DNA from: Lepas anatifera
Taxonomy: Eukaryota > Arthropoda > Thecostraca > Lepadidae
Direction: 5' to 3'
Assembly (NCBI GenBank): GCA_034440635.1
Contig: JAOTON010000386.1
Location: 62,001 to 126,000 of the forward strand
Length of the DNA: 64,000 nucleotides
Position numbers and translations under genes: made by a program. The notes beneath the pieces are model-generated. The model had not been told where the DNA came from. It ran no database searches and was given only the letters and a program-made list of their open reading frames with translations. Positions within the stretch are counted from its first letter, which is position 1. The number at the start of each line of letters is the position of its first letter. This document shows, one piece after another, positions 1-11,506 of the stretch.

Positions 1-97
1 ACAACAACAACTCAGTTCTGCAAAATATATTAAGTAAAAACTTTAAACTCATCATAACGTCTGTTCTTCGTCACATCTCTATTGTGACTATCCTTAC

Positions 98-663
98 CCT
101 GGCAGAATTATGTAGCGAAGAAGAGGCGAGGCACAGCGGGGCACAGCACATGTCTCTGCCCTGGGAGGCTGGCCCAGCCGAGCTGCCGTGAAGCACCACG
201 GCTCTGCCAGCCTGGGGCCCCAGCTGCGGCAGAAGTTGTGACCGCCCATCACCAGCGGGTGCAACTTTGAGAACGTGTCGTAGTTCAGAGCCTCAGTCCA
301 CGGCAGGCAAGGCCTTCCTGACGCCGACAAGTTCACGGCTCCCCGGAAGTCCGCGCCATCACCAGTGTAACACGCCTCGGTCACTCGTGGCGGCGCCACT
401 TGTTTCACACCCAGCCGCACACACGAGGTAGCAGCACTGTCGCTAGCGCTCACAGGCGGGAGGTCCTCGCACACAGGAAGTGACACTTTGCGGCCAATCA
501 GAGCGTGCGCACGAGCGATGGCGTACTCTCGCTTGCAGGTAACATCTCGCAGGAACTCGCACTCGTCGCGACAGGTGGCGCGCGGCGTCGGCGACAGGGT
601 GCTGTTATCGCACGGAGGGAAGGCGGAGAAGCAGACGGCAGGTGCGGCGTACTCGGCGCACGC
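98..663 (-). CDS. Ror: Ror-family receptor tyrosine kinase, exon with C-terminal half of Frizzled domain, kringle and start of the membrane helix
   Basis: This exon encodes the extracellular end of a Ror/Nrk-like Wnt-binding receptor tyrosine kinase. Reading in order, it has the second half of a Frizzled cysteine-rich domain (CAEYAAP, then CRDECEFLRDVTCKREY, ending VCEDLPP), then a kringle domain from EACYTGDGADFRG through GRPCLPW and FCRSWG to PWCFT and CAVPRC. It ends in SPLLRYIILPG, which matches where the Ror transmembrane helix begins. The acceptor (TTTGGCAG before GCG) and donor (CCAGG before GTAAGG) bracket an exon that starts at phase 0. It joins in phase to the exon at 1107-1344. The tyrosine kinase domain must lie beyond the left window edge. 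MuSK has a related layout, so Ror versus MuSK/Nrk is not fully settled. What is seen: domain motifs and splice sites. Inferred: the family name. Confidence 0.85.
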
Positions 664-1106
664 CTGCCAAACGAACCCGCACACTAGCACAGACGCAAAA
701 CTGGACAAACAGGGCAGAGAAAGTTTTCAAACAGGGCCGGGTTAAGTTCACCCAGTGTCGATCACAATTACCCATGTATATTTTTTGGACAGATAGTATC
801 ATACTGTTGTTTAATTTCAGGGCAGTATCGAAAGCTGTTGGCCGTAAAACTGTAAAGCTAAGCAGTTCCCCAAAGTTTCCACACTAAAGCTGCACGAAGA
901 AGCTGAGAACAGATGCAGGGAGGCACGGTAAAAAGATAACGAGTCAGAAAAAATGAAACCGTTTATTTTCTTGACTAAAAGCAGTTCTTTTTCTTGCCCA
1001 AATATATGTAAAATCATAAATTTGTGATGGAACATTTTTGCAAAGCAGAGCCATAAATAAGTTACCAAGGGTTTCATTAAGTGCAAACCCTTGACTTCTA
1101 ACTGAC

Positions 1107-1344
1107 CTGCGTTAGATCTGGTGAGTTGGAGATGACAGAGAGCGCCGCCCGTACCCGCTCCTCAACAATGGCGGCCGTGTCTGGCCATGCCACGAAAACT
1201 GCATCACCACTGGTCCGGTAGGGAGCGCAGACCTGACCAAGATATGGGAGGCAGGTGCCCACAGCCGATGATGATGTCTGCTTTGAAGGCGGTGTTGGCG
1301 AAGGTCCTTCGGGCTCTTGAACCGCCTGACGACGCCAGTTACTT
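1107..1344 (-). CDS. Ror: Ror-family receptor tyrosine kinase, exon with N-terminal half of Frizzled domain
   Basis: This exon lies immediately 5' of the kringle exon in the same gene. After a Ser/Thr/Pro linker it encodes GTCLPYLGQVCAPYR, the first two conserved cysteines of a Frizzled domain. The amphipathic segment EERVRAALSVISNSPDLTQ follows, which corresponds to the helix and SSHLS segment of vertebrate Ror. The donor is CAG before GTCAGT and the acceptor is TACATTTCAG. The exon ends at phase 0, and joined to 663 it gives an uninterrupted Frizzled domain (DLTQ followed by ACAEYAAP). It starts one base before a codon boundary, so at least one upstream exon (expected to encode an Ig domain) exists; I did not find it in the window. 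The intron between the two exons is 443 bp and shows nothing else. Confidence 0.8.
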
Positions 1345-1790
1345 CTGAAATGTAGCAAAGTATCAGTGGCGGGTCTTGGGAAGACGGGACTCCAGAGACC
1401 ACCGGAAAACCATAATTGGGCTAAATTCCCACAATCATGTAGCGAACCACGATGGCAATTGCTGAAGCCGGAACACTGTCGGTCAGGAGCTGAGGCTCGC
1501 CGCAATTGAAGACGACACTCAGAGAGCAGAGGCGCAGTGTAACTAACGGAGGACCAGGCATGGAAAACGAAGCAAAGGGCTGGCATGCAAATGATCCGGC
1601 CGATGTCTGCGAGGCCCCAAACAGCCATTCACATTGCAGCCTTCACTTGACCTGGTAGACGTAATGAAGAACCCTCATAAACTGAACATACGGCTGGATT
1701 TTAAGTGTTAGCTCGCTCTGCTTTAATTTACACCGCCAGGAGACTGATAAGTATCTATAGCGATAGAAAATAAACTACAATTTGAAAGTT
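1345..1790. other. Probable Ror intron, no gene seen
   Basis: Sequence upstream of the Frizzled exon. Open stretches here show no Ig-domain pattern or other recognisable protein. It is probably intronic. Confidence 0.4.
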
Positions 1791-1794
1791 TAAT

Positions 1795-3035
1795 ATATCA
1801 AAGGAAGTGACCTGAGGCCCTAGATGATAAAAGTATCGAGTAAAAGGCGGCAGGTGTGAGAAGATCCGAAAACTGAAACCAACCATAACTTCAGTTTCAG
1901 GCCTCAAACTTCAGTTTACGGATCGGGTAGCCGTTCCCGATGAAAAGAGACTCCACCTTATCCAGACTTCTTTTACGTGGGCTACCCGAAGTGGAGACAC
2001 AAATCGCTCTAGTGAATCTAGTTCAGAGCTGACCTCATGTTGGTGAGGTCAGCTCTGAAAACCCCTGCCGTGCCCGGAGGCGGTAGATTCTGCCACACCT
2101 GCCATGATGGTTTGCAGGGTAAATGCCATGTCAAAAACGTGATTTATTGCATAGATTGTAAATTGTGTGACCGACGAGTCCTTTGACATTGAAGAGACCT
2201 TCTGTTCAGCTTAGATTCAATGAACACCTTGGGAATGCACGCCACAGAGGGCACAAAACACCTTTCGGGGACCATTGACGACTGGTTCGCCCAGACCAGA
2301 GCCTCACCACGGATTCTTTGGCAATTATAATTTTGAAACACACTAGGAATGGGCCAGACTTCAAAATTTCCGAGTCTATTCTAATCAGACGACACAAACC
2401 CACTCTGAACACACAGTCAACCTCTTGGCCGCTTATTCGTCGACACCCTCACTCACACTCACGCACTCGCATGCTAACACACGGAGGCCCACCTTTGAAC
2501 TGTTCGAACCGCGACACGATCAAGGCTGCAACAAAAGTTTACCTCAGGGGTCTCGTTCTCAATCCTTACACCTTGATGATGGTCAAGGACCGAAACATCA
2601 TATTTTACCTTTCCCTGACTTTCAGTTCCCTTTTATTCTTATCCACACTGTTCTTGAGGTTTTGTGTCTTCCAATGCAGGTTTAGTTATACTTAGAATTT
2701 TAGTTCACGTATACAGTTTTAGTTCTGGTTAAAATTATCTGCACAGAATTTAAGCTTTCATTCCAAGTTTGGTTCTTTTGAACAGCTTTTTAATTAATTC
2801 CACATCTCATCAGTGCTTTTGTACGCATTTTAGGTCCATTCGGGATTTTTATGCTCATTTTGCTTCCACGGTGTCTCCGCAATGATTCATTGCGGGATTC
2901 AAAGTATTTTTTTAATTTTTGTTTTTCTTCTTTAAGGTTGGTTTCAGTTTTCAGTGGTCTTCTCACACCTGCCGCCTTTTACTCGAAACTTTTATCATCT
3001 TGGGCCTTAGGCCATTTTTCTTGATATATCCAGCA
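1795..3035. repeat. Diverged, disrupted copy of the 6.35-7.30 kb hairpin repeat
   Basis: Bases 1795-1905 resemble the outer part of the left arm of the hairpin at 6351-7301 (GACCTGAGGCCCTAGATGA). Bases 2530-3035 resemble its right arm (TTTACCTCAGGGGTCTCGTT, TTTACCTTTCCCTGAC, and GGCCTTAGGCCAT near the end). The middle is different sequence. The hammerhead-like core seen in the other copy is degenerate here (TTGATGATGG). Confidence 0.7.
2022..2059. repeat. Perfect 16-bp hairpin containing AGGTCA
   Basis: The arms TTCAGAGCTGACCTCA and TGAGGTCAGCTCTGAA are exact reverse complements separated by TGTTGG. Each arm contains a TGACCT/AGGTCA half-site, so the hairpin is also an everted/inverted pair of half-sites. 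Confidence 0.85.
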
Positions 3036-3059
3036 TGGTGCCCTATCTGCAGCAAGCCC

Positions 3060-3540
3060 TCAGAGAACTTACCATATGAAAGTTTTATGCAGTTTGTTGC
3101 AAGTATCTATCAAAATATATGTTTTATTTCCACATTCCTAGAGGAACGCCGAGAAACTGCAACGTGAATTGAATGCAAAAAAACATCCACCTGACCACCT
3201 GTTTCTGCACGTCAGTCTAATGTTCATTAAACTTAGCATGTTATGGCTTAATTCGGTGGTCCTCAGGCATCGCGGCATCCATGGCTCATTTTTTTCAGGA
3301 GCCTGCTTGACCCCATCCTCAAAAAATATATTTGAAGTATAAAATAGTTAATTGTTCACGAATGTTACAGCCACATGAATAATTCTGGTTGCAGCCGTCA
3401 AACTTCTTTTCACAGGACATTGCTGTCCGGAGTGGAAATGAGAATGCAGAGCGCAAATATATTTACGCCAGATTTGTCAACAATTCCTCAGTTCTGAGCT
3501 CTGTTGCCGGCAAAGTGCACTTAGATAATCTGGGGTCTCC
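3060..3540. other. No gene or repeat recognised
   Basis: AT-rich sequence. I see no credible coding region or structured repeat. Confidence 0.4.
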
Positions 3541-3544
3541 CTAA

Positions 3545-3660
3545 AGGTAAATGATCTGGGGTATAAGTCTTAATAATAGGGTCTCCGTGACAAACCCCTT
3601 GATGACTTACGTGAGACGCGGACTCCAAAAACGACTTGAAACAACTTGGACAAAAAACCA
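3545..3660 (+). repeat. 3' fragment of the long tRNA-derived SINE
   Basis: It resembles the 3' end of the SINE at 23121-23475: GGGTCTCCGTGACAAA, then TTGATGACTTACGTGAG, ending ACTTGGACAAA. No tRNA-like head is present. Confidence 0.65.
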
Positions 3661-4157
3661 AATCAATAAACAAAATATCCTTCCAGGTTCCTTGGGCTCG
3701 TCAGTACAGACTACAATTCTTTCATTTGTTGTGCCCTATGTGTCATATTTTATACGGATAAAACTCGTTCGGACTTATTCCACAAGGTGTTTTTCGGGTC
3801 CGGGCTTTTGATTTGCATGACAGAGCTTCGTCAGCGGGCCGAATCAGAAGAGCAAAGTTATTTGGGAGTGTCGGATTAACCAAGTTCTCTGGGAGCGGAG
3901 TTGCCTCGCTTGTCGGTGAGTGGGTCACGGTGCATCCGATGCGATTCGATCCGATACATCTCATTCGGCGCCGCTGACGAAGTGCAGAAATACAGATCGA
4001 AAGCTCCAACCCGAAAAGCACCTTTACTTGAGGGCCGAGTCCGAACGGACGTTTTCCAACATTCGAACCCCACAATACCGTCCTATAACATTCTATGCAA
4101 TTAAAATATCGAAATATGTGATACAAGTGCGGAAATATGAGGAAATATATAATATGG
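3661..4157. other. No gene recognised
   Basis: No coding signal. The stretch around 3875-3935 resembles 5610-5660 over about 50 bases (CAAGTTCTCTG, then TTGGTGAGTG-like), an unassigned short repeat. Confidence 0.35.
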
Positions 4158-4432
4158 GACCCCAACCCCACCATCCGAACGACCAACGCTCACAATGAAG
4201 GGTTAATTTACATAGAATCCAAAGTTTAACGTCCCACAAAGCACGGGGACGGCCACCCCGCTCAGGTCACCATCTCACCAGTCAGTTGCCAGCCGACCTT
4301 CGTCGGATAAGCTATTGAGGGCCGGAGCGTCTCAATGGGAACCGATCCCAAGCCTGGACATGCACTGTCACTGCATGTTTTTGAACAGCGAGCCGGAGCC
4401 CAACGCTCTACCACCTGAGCTACCGGGGCGGC
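4158..4432 (-). repeat. Long tRNA-derived SINE, copy with intact pol III A box
   Basis: Read on the minus strand it begins GCCGCCCCGGTAGCTCAGG and continues TGGTAGAGCG, a tRNA-like acceptor strand and A box. A B-box-like TTGGGATCGGTTCCC lies about 75 bases on. The head resembles a tRNA with an insertion between anticodon arm and B box (CATGCAGTGACAGTGCATG can fold back). The body then reads GGTGACCTGAGCGGGGTGGC and GTGGGACGTTAAAC. The family recurs at 4690, 16750, 17105 and 23121. Confidence 0.8.
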
Positions 4433-4689
4433 AATTTGACTCCTGAGCGGGGTAGCCAAAAAGCGCAAGAATGGTTTGATAGACCATTGAACTGATTAAG
4501 AAACTCCTCCCATATCGTTTTAGCTCAGAGTAATATTGAGGCCATTAAAGGTCAAAATAGCACAATTTAGAACACCTTGCTCTAGCGTTTGGCTGAGTAA
4601 AGTTAGAACCAAAATTTAAACGTCATTCGTTCCCTCTCTTTCAGGTCAGGTCCAGGTCATCATCTAACTAAACATAGTCAATATGTATA

Positions 4690-5029
4690 TTTTTATATAA
4701 ATTTTGTCCAAGTTGTTCTCAGTTCGACTGTTGAGAGTCGGAGTCTCACTAAAGTCATCAATGGACTTATCACGGAGACCCCGACCCCACCACCCGAACG
4801 AGCAACTCCCACAATGAAGGGTTGATTTAGAAGCCAAATTTTAACGTCCCACAACGCACAGGGACGGCCGCCCCGCTCAGGTCACCCTCTCACCAGTCAG
4901 TTGCCTGCCGACCTGTACGTCGGGTAAGCTATTGAGCGCCGGAGCGTCTCAGGGGAACCGATCCCAAGCCTGGACATGCACTGCCACTGCATGCTTCTGA
5001 GCAGCGGACCGGAGCCCAACGCTCTACCA
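4690..5029 (-). repeat. Long tRNA-derived SINE, 5'-truncated inside the A box
   Basis: Same family as 4158-4432, with the full 3' body: CCCACAATGAAGG, then GTCCATTGATGACTTTAGTG on the minus strand, ending near AACTTGGACAAAATTTATA. The tRNA head is cut at TGGTAGAGC. Confidence 0.78.
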
Positions 5030-5059
5030 AAATATTACTCGACTCGTAATGACAAATCA

Positions 5060-5330
5060 AACATAGTGGTATCCAAATGATAGCTCTATCGCAATTAAAT
5101 GCGCAGTTATTGACATAAGTCTCAAAACGTGCTTAGATAGACCCAAATGACCTCTCAGAGGTCACAGGTCAAAACTTGACTTGACAGGCCAGGTCACTTG
5201 ACCTGGCCTGGTGACCTGACCCGAGATTATCTGAACTTCAAATTTTTAGGGGAAGGTGTAGAATTGATTAATGATAAGCTGTGCCAAGTACGGTGGCGTT
5301 TGGCGCCGCTGTTTTGCCCGCGACGACGAA
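5060..5330 (+). repeat. Fragment of TTAA family A (right-terminal part)
   Basis: It resembles the last third of the element at 21305-22153: CACTTGACCTGGCCTGGTGA, CCTGACC, then GCCAAGTACGGTGGCG and GGCGCCGCTGTTTT. The terminal palindrome and TTAA are missing or diverged. Confidence 0.6.
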
Positions 5331-6350
5331 AAATCTGTTGGGGCTAGTCAGCACCCTTCCGCCCCACTGGAAGGAAGGTTAAAAAGTGAAAATCCGTTGC
5401 TTAAACTCAAGAAAATGGCGAATGTTTTTGCAGGATGGTCCTTATAGTTGTGTCTACCGTCCAAAACCACGTGAAAAAGTTTCGATTTCGAAAAAAGTGC
5501 TGTAACCTGCACCCTATTACACAGCCTCTGCCGCCCCTTCGTCGCTCAAGTTTCACCGTGACTGAGGCTCATCTCGACTGCGGGAGAGCGTTGTCATCAC
5601 GGCCCTGGACAAGTTCTCTGAGGCGAGGTTGTGCCGCTTGTTGGTGAGTGTGTCCGCGTACATCGATACAGGGGCGGATCCAAGGGGAGGGAGGAGGGGC
5701 AAAATACATTTTCCGCAGACCACTGATTTCAGTCGATTTTCTTAAAGAAAAACATATATTTTTACGATTTTGAGCCCCGTTGGCCGCCCCCCCGCCGAAC
5801 CATTGATCTGAATCAAGTCCTGCATCAGTTACGAGCGGTCCAATCTATACTCGTCACAGAACAACCAGGAAGTCCACGATCACCCCGGCCCCATCGAGGG
5901 TGGCAGCGGTGTGCTTGGCTCCTTGCTGAGCAGAATCTCGTTAACGGCTCGAAGCAGAGTAAGATCCGAGTTTCTGGCCGGGACTGCTTACATTTTCTCC
6001 GAGAGCCTTCGTCATTCCTCACCTGGGATGTTTTCAGGGACGACTCGGCATCCTGTACTCGTCCCAGGTGGTCCTGTGGCTGGCGGATTTCTCCCGAACT
6101 GTCGTCACCATATAGTCCACGATAGAGCTGTAAAACTTTAGAATGCTATCTGTTTCAGTCAGAACCAGAAAATTTGGAACCTGCTTCACCTGATCCTAGT
6201 TTCTGCTGTAAAACAGACCAACTTCCAGCCCTGGGCCCCATCGGGTGAGGACCAGCTGTGGCAGAAGAGCCAGCTCATACAAAATTAGCCCAAAAGCGAA
6301 ACATGTGCTGGGGCCTGCTCAACTCCTTTTTAGATGAAAATATCAAGTCA
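5331..6350. other. No gene; possible GGCGGATCC-type element end at 5673
   Basis: CAGGGGCGGATCCAAGGGG at about 5671 matches the terminus of the elements at 20163 and 52447. Otherwise nothing recognisable is seen. Confidence 0.35.
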
Positions 6351-7301
6351 TGTCAAAGGAAAGGACCTGAGGCCCTAGATGAGAGAAGTGAAGAGTAAAA
6401 TGCGACAATCGTGATTAGATCCCTAAAAAACTAAAAACTTGGAATCCCACAACAGATCCCTGCGGAACACCACGAAAGTAAAAAGAGAGCATAAAACAGC
6501 TTAGATGAACCTAAAAAGGTTGCAAAAGCACAGGTGAGATGTGAAATGAACTAAAACACTGCTAAAAACCCAAACTTGGTCGAAAAACTAAGATTCTGTG
6601 CGTAAACTAAAACTGTATATGTGAAATAAATTCAAAATATACACTAAACTCGCAATGGAAGCCTCAAGAACGGTGCGGACCTAAATAAAAGAAATCAATG
6701 TCAGGGAAAGGTAAAACACGACGTTTCGGTCATGGACCATCATCAGGTGTGAGGCAGTGAAAGAGTGAGAACGAGACCCCTGAGGTACAACTTTTATTGT
6801 AGCCTACAATTACAACTTACAATTACAGCCAGGGCATTCTAGCCTACAATAAAAGTTTACCTCAGAGGTCTCGTTCTCACTCTTTCACTGCCTTACACCT
6901 CATGATGTTCCATGACCGAATCGTCGTGTTTTACCTTTCCCAGACATTCATTTATTTTAGTTAGGTCCCCACTGTTCTTGAGGCTTCCATTGCGGTTTTC
7001 ATGTATACTTTGAATTTTAGTTCACATATACAGTTTAAGTTTACGCACAGAATCTTAGTTTTTCGACCGAGTTTGGTTTTTTTAGCGGCGTTTTAGTTCA
7101 TGTCACATCTCACCTGTACTTTTGCACCCTTTTTAGGTAGGTACATTTAAGCTGTTTTATGCTCTCTTTTTTACTTTCGTGGCGTTCCGCAGTGATCTAT
7201 TGTGGAATTCCAAGGTTTTAGTTTTTAAGGGATCTTCTCAAACCTGTCGCCTTTTACTCTTCACTTCTCTCATCTAAGGCCTTAGGTCATTTCCTTTGAC
7301 A
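6351..7301. repeat. Giant imperfect hairpin (about 450-470 bp arms) of a foldback/Penelope-like repeat
   Basis: The left arm begins GTCAAAGGAAAGGACCTGAGG and the right arm ends CCTTAGGTCATTTCCTTTGAC. Throughout, the arms are imperfect reverse complements, meeting at about 6805/6850 (TTTATTGTAG versus CTACAATAAA). The arms may be two copies of one retroelement terminus inserted head to head, or a foldback element. They contain a GATGATGG...GACCGAAACGTC motif typical of Penelope-like element ends. Confidence 0.8.
6716..6750 (-). ncRNA. Candidate minimal hammerhead ribozyme
   Basis: On the minus strand the order is ACAC (stem I), CTGATGA (6746-6740), T, GGTC-CAT-GACC (stem II, 6738-6728), GAAA (6727-6724), CGTC, then GTGT (stem I partner). 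CUGAUGA, GAAA and a GUC cleavage triplet are the conserved hammerhead core. Stem III would be only the self-complementary ACGU, as in dimer-acting hammerheads. Penelope-like retroelements are known to carry such ribozymes. The opposite arm (6905-6935) and the copy at 2570-2605 have lost core bases. Not proven active. Confidence 0.5.
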
Positions 7302-10300
7302 TATCCAGCATGGTGCTCTATCTGCAAAAAGCCCTCCGAAAACTCAACAAATATAAAGTCATCGACTTTCGGAAACACTTTCCTCATCCAGGGGTGTGGA
7401 TTTCCGGATATCATTGGGGAGCCCAAATTTGAACAAAAATCAAATGACCACCATAGAAAAGAGATCGCATGCTATTATCATTGTTTCAGGCATCACACAG
7501 TCCTTTTTAAATTATGAATATGATCATAGTAGATGCATGAGTAGCACTTTAACATTGACTCTATATTTCATTACGGGTGCCCGGACACCCCCAAGAGAAG
7601 TTCACTCCCTGCATAGTACCGCTCGTTTAAGTCCAAGTAACAGTTCATCATTATTCGAGACCATTTAGCTACGGTTTCGACTGACATGTGCTGTGCTTGG
7701 TAGATTTCAGAATAAAATTTTAAGCATTTTTAACATACTCAAAACGAGCCGTGAAAAATATCACCGTTCAAAATATGTATTCAACGTTGCTCGATGTTTC
7801 GTTGGTGTCCTATTCCATCTTCGTAGCAATGCTTGGTAGGTTATATGTTCACCGTTTACAATACGTGGTTGACGCGACTTGGGCAATTTTCAATGCTTGG
7901 TGCAACTTGTGATGTCTCTTACTGCCTCTGATCCACCAATTATATGTAGTTCGAAAGCTGGATGTTTGACATCTTGATCTGATAATTAGCGCTGCATGAC
8001 TATTTGTAAAAAATGACAGTAATAAACAATAGCTTAGTAGGAGCATAACGTCACCTGGAAGATTAATAATGGAACACTGTAGCACACAAGCCAATTGTTA
8101 GACCTAAAAATAGAAAGTCGAACAATTGTGGTTGGACGGCCGTGCACAGTGGTTTCTAGATAGCGGGAGGCCTTTGTATATATTTATACATATCTTAGCG
8201 TTCTGCCGTCATCTCTACATATACTCCTGCTTCATTTACCTCACTCTTTTTTACTGTTTGACTTGAGTTTGATGAGGAGAAAATCGGCAGAGACAGGGCA
8301 GAATGTTTTTGGAACGTTGGGTGAACAGACAGTATGACTTGTGTGAACGTTATAACATGTTCTGGATGATGTCTGAATCAGCTTTGCCAATGGCTTCAAA
8401 GGAGCTTTCCTAGGCTGTACATGTGTTTTTCACGTACAGATGGGGTCAGTATAGGAGCAATAAAGAACCAGTGTTTTAGATTTGGAGTGATGCCATCTTG
8501 GACTTTAATTTGTACTTGATGAAAGACACAATACATAGTCATGTAACCAGCATATCAGTTTTGCATTTCTGGTAACACTAATGCATCTTAATAATAGATA
8601 ATGAGGCTTCAGACCCTCGGTCTGTCATGTCCTGACATGGTATTAATCAACAGAAACGCGCACAAGATGTGCGGTAGCAATGTCACACAGCTGGCAATAT
8701 GTTGGTGCCTACAAATGTTCGCAAATTTGTAAAAAAATTAAAACACCTGGCGCCAAAGACCAAAGTTTTCAACGACGCTGTGTCTTTCGTTGCTTCCAGA
8801 TACTTTCTTTTATGTGCTAGCTTTATTATGAACGAATTGTTTAGGTGAAAATTTCACTGCATTCAGCTATCGTGAACGAATTGCTTAAGAGAAAATAAGC
8901 ACTCAATTCAGCTTTTGTGTTTATCTCTTGCTTTTATGTATCTTATGGACTGCATAAGTGTGGAGTATATAATGAGTTACCTTGTGGGCAGAGGCGGATA
9001 CAAAGGAGGACTAGGGGGCTCAACATCCCCTTCAAAATTGTCAGTGCCTATAGTTGATGCATAGCCGAAGGCTGTTCCGAGGCAATGGCGGGGGAGGCTC
9101 GAGTCCCCATAATAATGTTGACTTGCGTGGTAGCCTGGTCGCCGGTGGTCGCCCTGGTACATTTTCGGTGTCTGCGGCCTTCAGAACGAGCGCGGCGTGG
9201 GCTGCCGCTAATATTTTTGTATTCTTGTTGAAAGCAGTGGGCGCCGTTTTTGACGACTGGTGTTCAATTTGTTAAATTAATAAATCAAGATGTGCGTTTA
9301 TCATAGACGGTCTGTGCAATCTAGGTGGGTTTTGGAGTTTACTTGCAATGATGTTTCCTTGTTTTGCTTTACCGCAAAAAGTCTCTGAAGAAAAATTGAA
9401 TACCAGTGGTACATGCTTAAACTCTTTCCAACCACAATCACGCTAAAATTTCATCGTAAACATTGTTCTATAGTCACACATTCCCAAGAGCGTGGATTTC
9501 CTAAACGAGTTTTGGGGTGCCTAATTATGAGACTATCCATAACAAGTATACTGTTTTTGATACCACCACGTTCTTGCCTTATAGCTGGACATATAACTGG
9601 GTGACCAAATAGGCCTGTTATTTAACGAATTTAAAGTCCCCGAAATGAGAAATAGGAAAATTTGAAGGATACTATTAGTAGGCACAGAAAATAACGAGCT
9701 TTCATTTGGGGTGCCACAGCAGTGACAGGTCCAAGGGATCCCTGAACTAGAGTTCAGGACCCCTTAAGTTTGAAAGGATTAAGGGCGGCCTGCGGAAAAG
9801 GGTACCCCCAAAACTGATTAAACCAGGTCTGTGAGGCAGAAAATACCTTGCTACGGCCCCCACCACTAGAATACAAATGATGGGGCTGCAGATGGAGCTT
9901 TGAAGTTTAGAAGTTGTGAAAATGGCATTAAAGGTGCTGAAAACAGGTTTTGTTGTGCTAGGTTGGCTTGCATCATGTTCTGCATGGCCATATGTCTTGG
10001 TCTGTATCTATTATTATCTCAAGTGGCAATATAAATCAAATATTTAACAACTTTTTATTGTTTCATTAGGTATCTATTAATTGATTCTGTATTTGACTAG
10101 TGTTTTATTTACACAGATGCACCAAGACATGTGAATGATCATAATAAGCATGTTGAGCTTCAATATTTAAAGCAGGGTATAACATATGATTTCCTGTTTC
10201 TGCTTCAAAATAAATTCCCTCTAAAATTCTAAGAACAGAAATAAGCCAGGTAGAAAGACCAAAAGTTTGTTTCATGGCCCAAAATATTGTTCTGGAAAAT

Positions 10301-11506
10301 GGTCTCAAGCATTCCCATAATTGGGAATGGGTGTTCCCATCTATGGGTCAAGCATTCCCATCTATGGGTCAAGCATTCCCATTTATGGCACTGTTTCCAT
10401 TTTTAAGTCACACCAACCACAGTTTTCTCCCACTGATTGATGATGATAACCACCCTTTTGGGTGAAGTGTGCCCTTTTGGTTGACAGCATGCAATCTCAG
10501 AGGGCTGCCTCTTACTAAAATCCTAGATCCATCACTGTGCATTGGTACCCCATAAGGGATATAAATGTGCATTCCTGCACAGCACAAAGATGTGATAAAC
10601 CATTTCCAATTTGCCAGAAGACTCCACTGCAAGGACAATGGTCCAATCCAAGTCTGCCAAACATAGAATAAGCTGTGTCTTTTGCACAGATGGATGCAAA
10701 CTGGGTGATCAGGGGTGTGTGTATGTTTTTTAACTGACTGATTATCTGCATCCAAGTTTCTGATAATATCTTGTATTTTTTGTCACGAGAAAGTTGACTC
10801 GTTTTGTTTTCTCTAGTATGGATGAAATATGGAAGCACTGCCACAGAGGCATAGCAGAAATATCAGAGAGATTGTGTCCACCACAAAATAACAGGTTGCT
10901 GAAATGCAAACTGTTATTCTCAGTACCCAATCCTGGTCCAAATGGGTCATCAGCAACTATTCTGGAAACTTTTTCAGTCCTGATTATTAAGGCTAAAATG
11001 CATCAATTAAGAGCTTTGAAAATAGTTATCATGGGAATGATGTCATGCAAAGAAAATAATGTTATTCCCAAGAGACAGCATTGCTATTGTTTTTACTAGA
11101 ACCATGTTCAACAATGGAGCGAAAATTGGGCCTCATCTTAGCAGTGGTTGATATTTTCCACTGCACTTCTGAGGAAATGTTGCCAATGAATAATGTTTGA
11201 ATTATTTATTTGAAATGTTACAGGAATTTATCTTATTTGTGGCGCCTCAAGGTGAAGAATCACAATTATTTCACGACGCATGTATGTACATGAAAAATGT
11301 TTTTTCTCTAGTTAAACGAAACATCGGAACTGTTTCTGAGGCTCTTTTTTCTAAACCCTTTTATTTAGCCCTAAGAGAAGGCCTAACAATTTTTCACATG
11401 GATGGACACAAAATAAAACCATTATTGATGAGAAAACAACAATGGTGCATCAATCATGGTTGTATCTTGCTTGGTATAGAAGTGATGGGCAAAAATGTTA
11501 ATGCCC
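7302..11506. other. No gene recognised over about 4.2 kb
   Basis: Mostly AT-rich sequence without the TTAA elements that crowd the rest of the window. CAGAGGCGGATACAAAGG near 8992 may be a decayed GGCGGATCC-type terminus. An open stretch at 11197-11595 (+) resembles no family I know and runs into a MITE, so I do not call it a gene. This interval may be intronic or intergenic. Confidence 0.35.
10322..10386. repeat. Short tandem repeat, about 22-bp unit
   Basis: About three units of CCCATCTATGGGTCAAGCATT occur in a row. Within the unit, CCCAT and ATGGG are reverse complements. Confidence 0.8.

Noticed and set aside
1345..1628. Ig-domain exon of Ror upstream of the Frizzled exon
   Set aside because: None of the three minus-strand frames shows the Ig cysteine/tryptophan pattern, and an acceptor at 1345 interrupts the frame.
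4262..4432. A functional tRNA gene on the minus strand
   Set aside because: The A box is good, but the head has a long insertion and a weak B box, the acceptor stem has no matching 3' strand, and the same unit recurs with a common body: it is a SINE.
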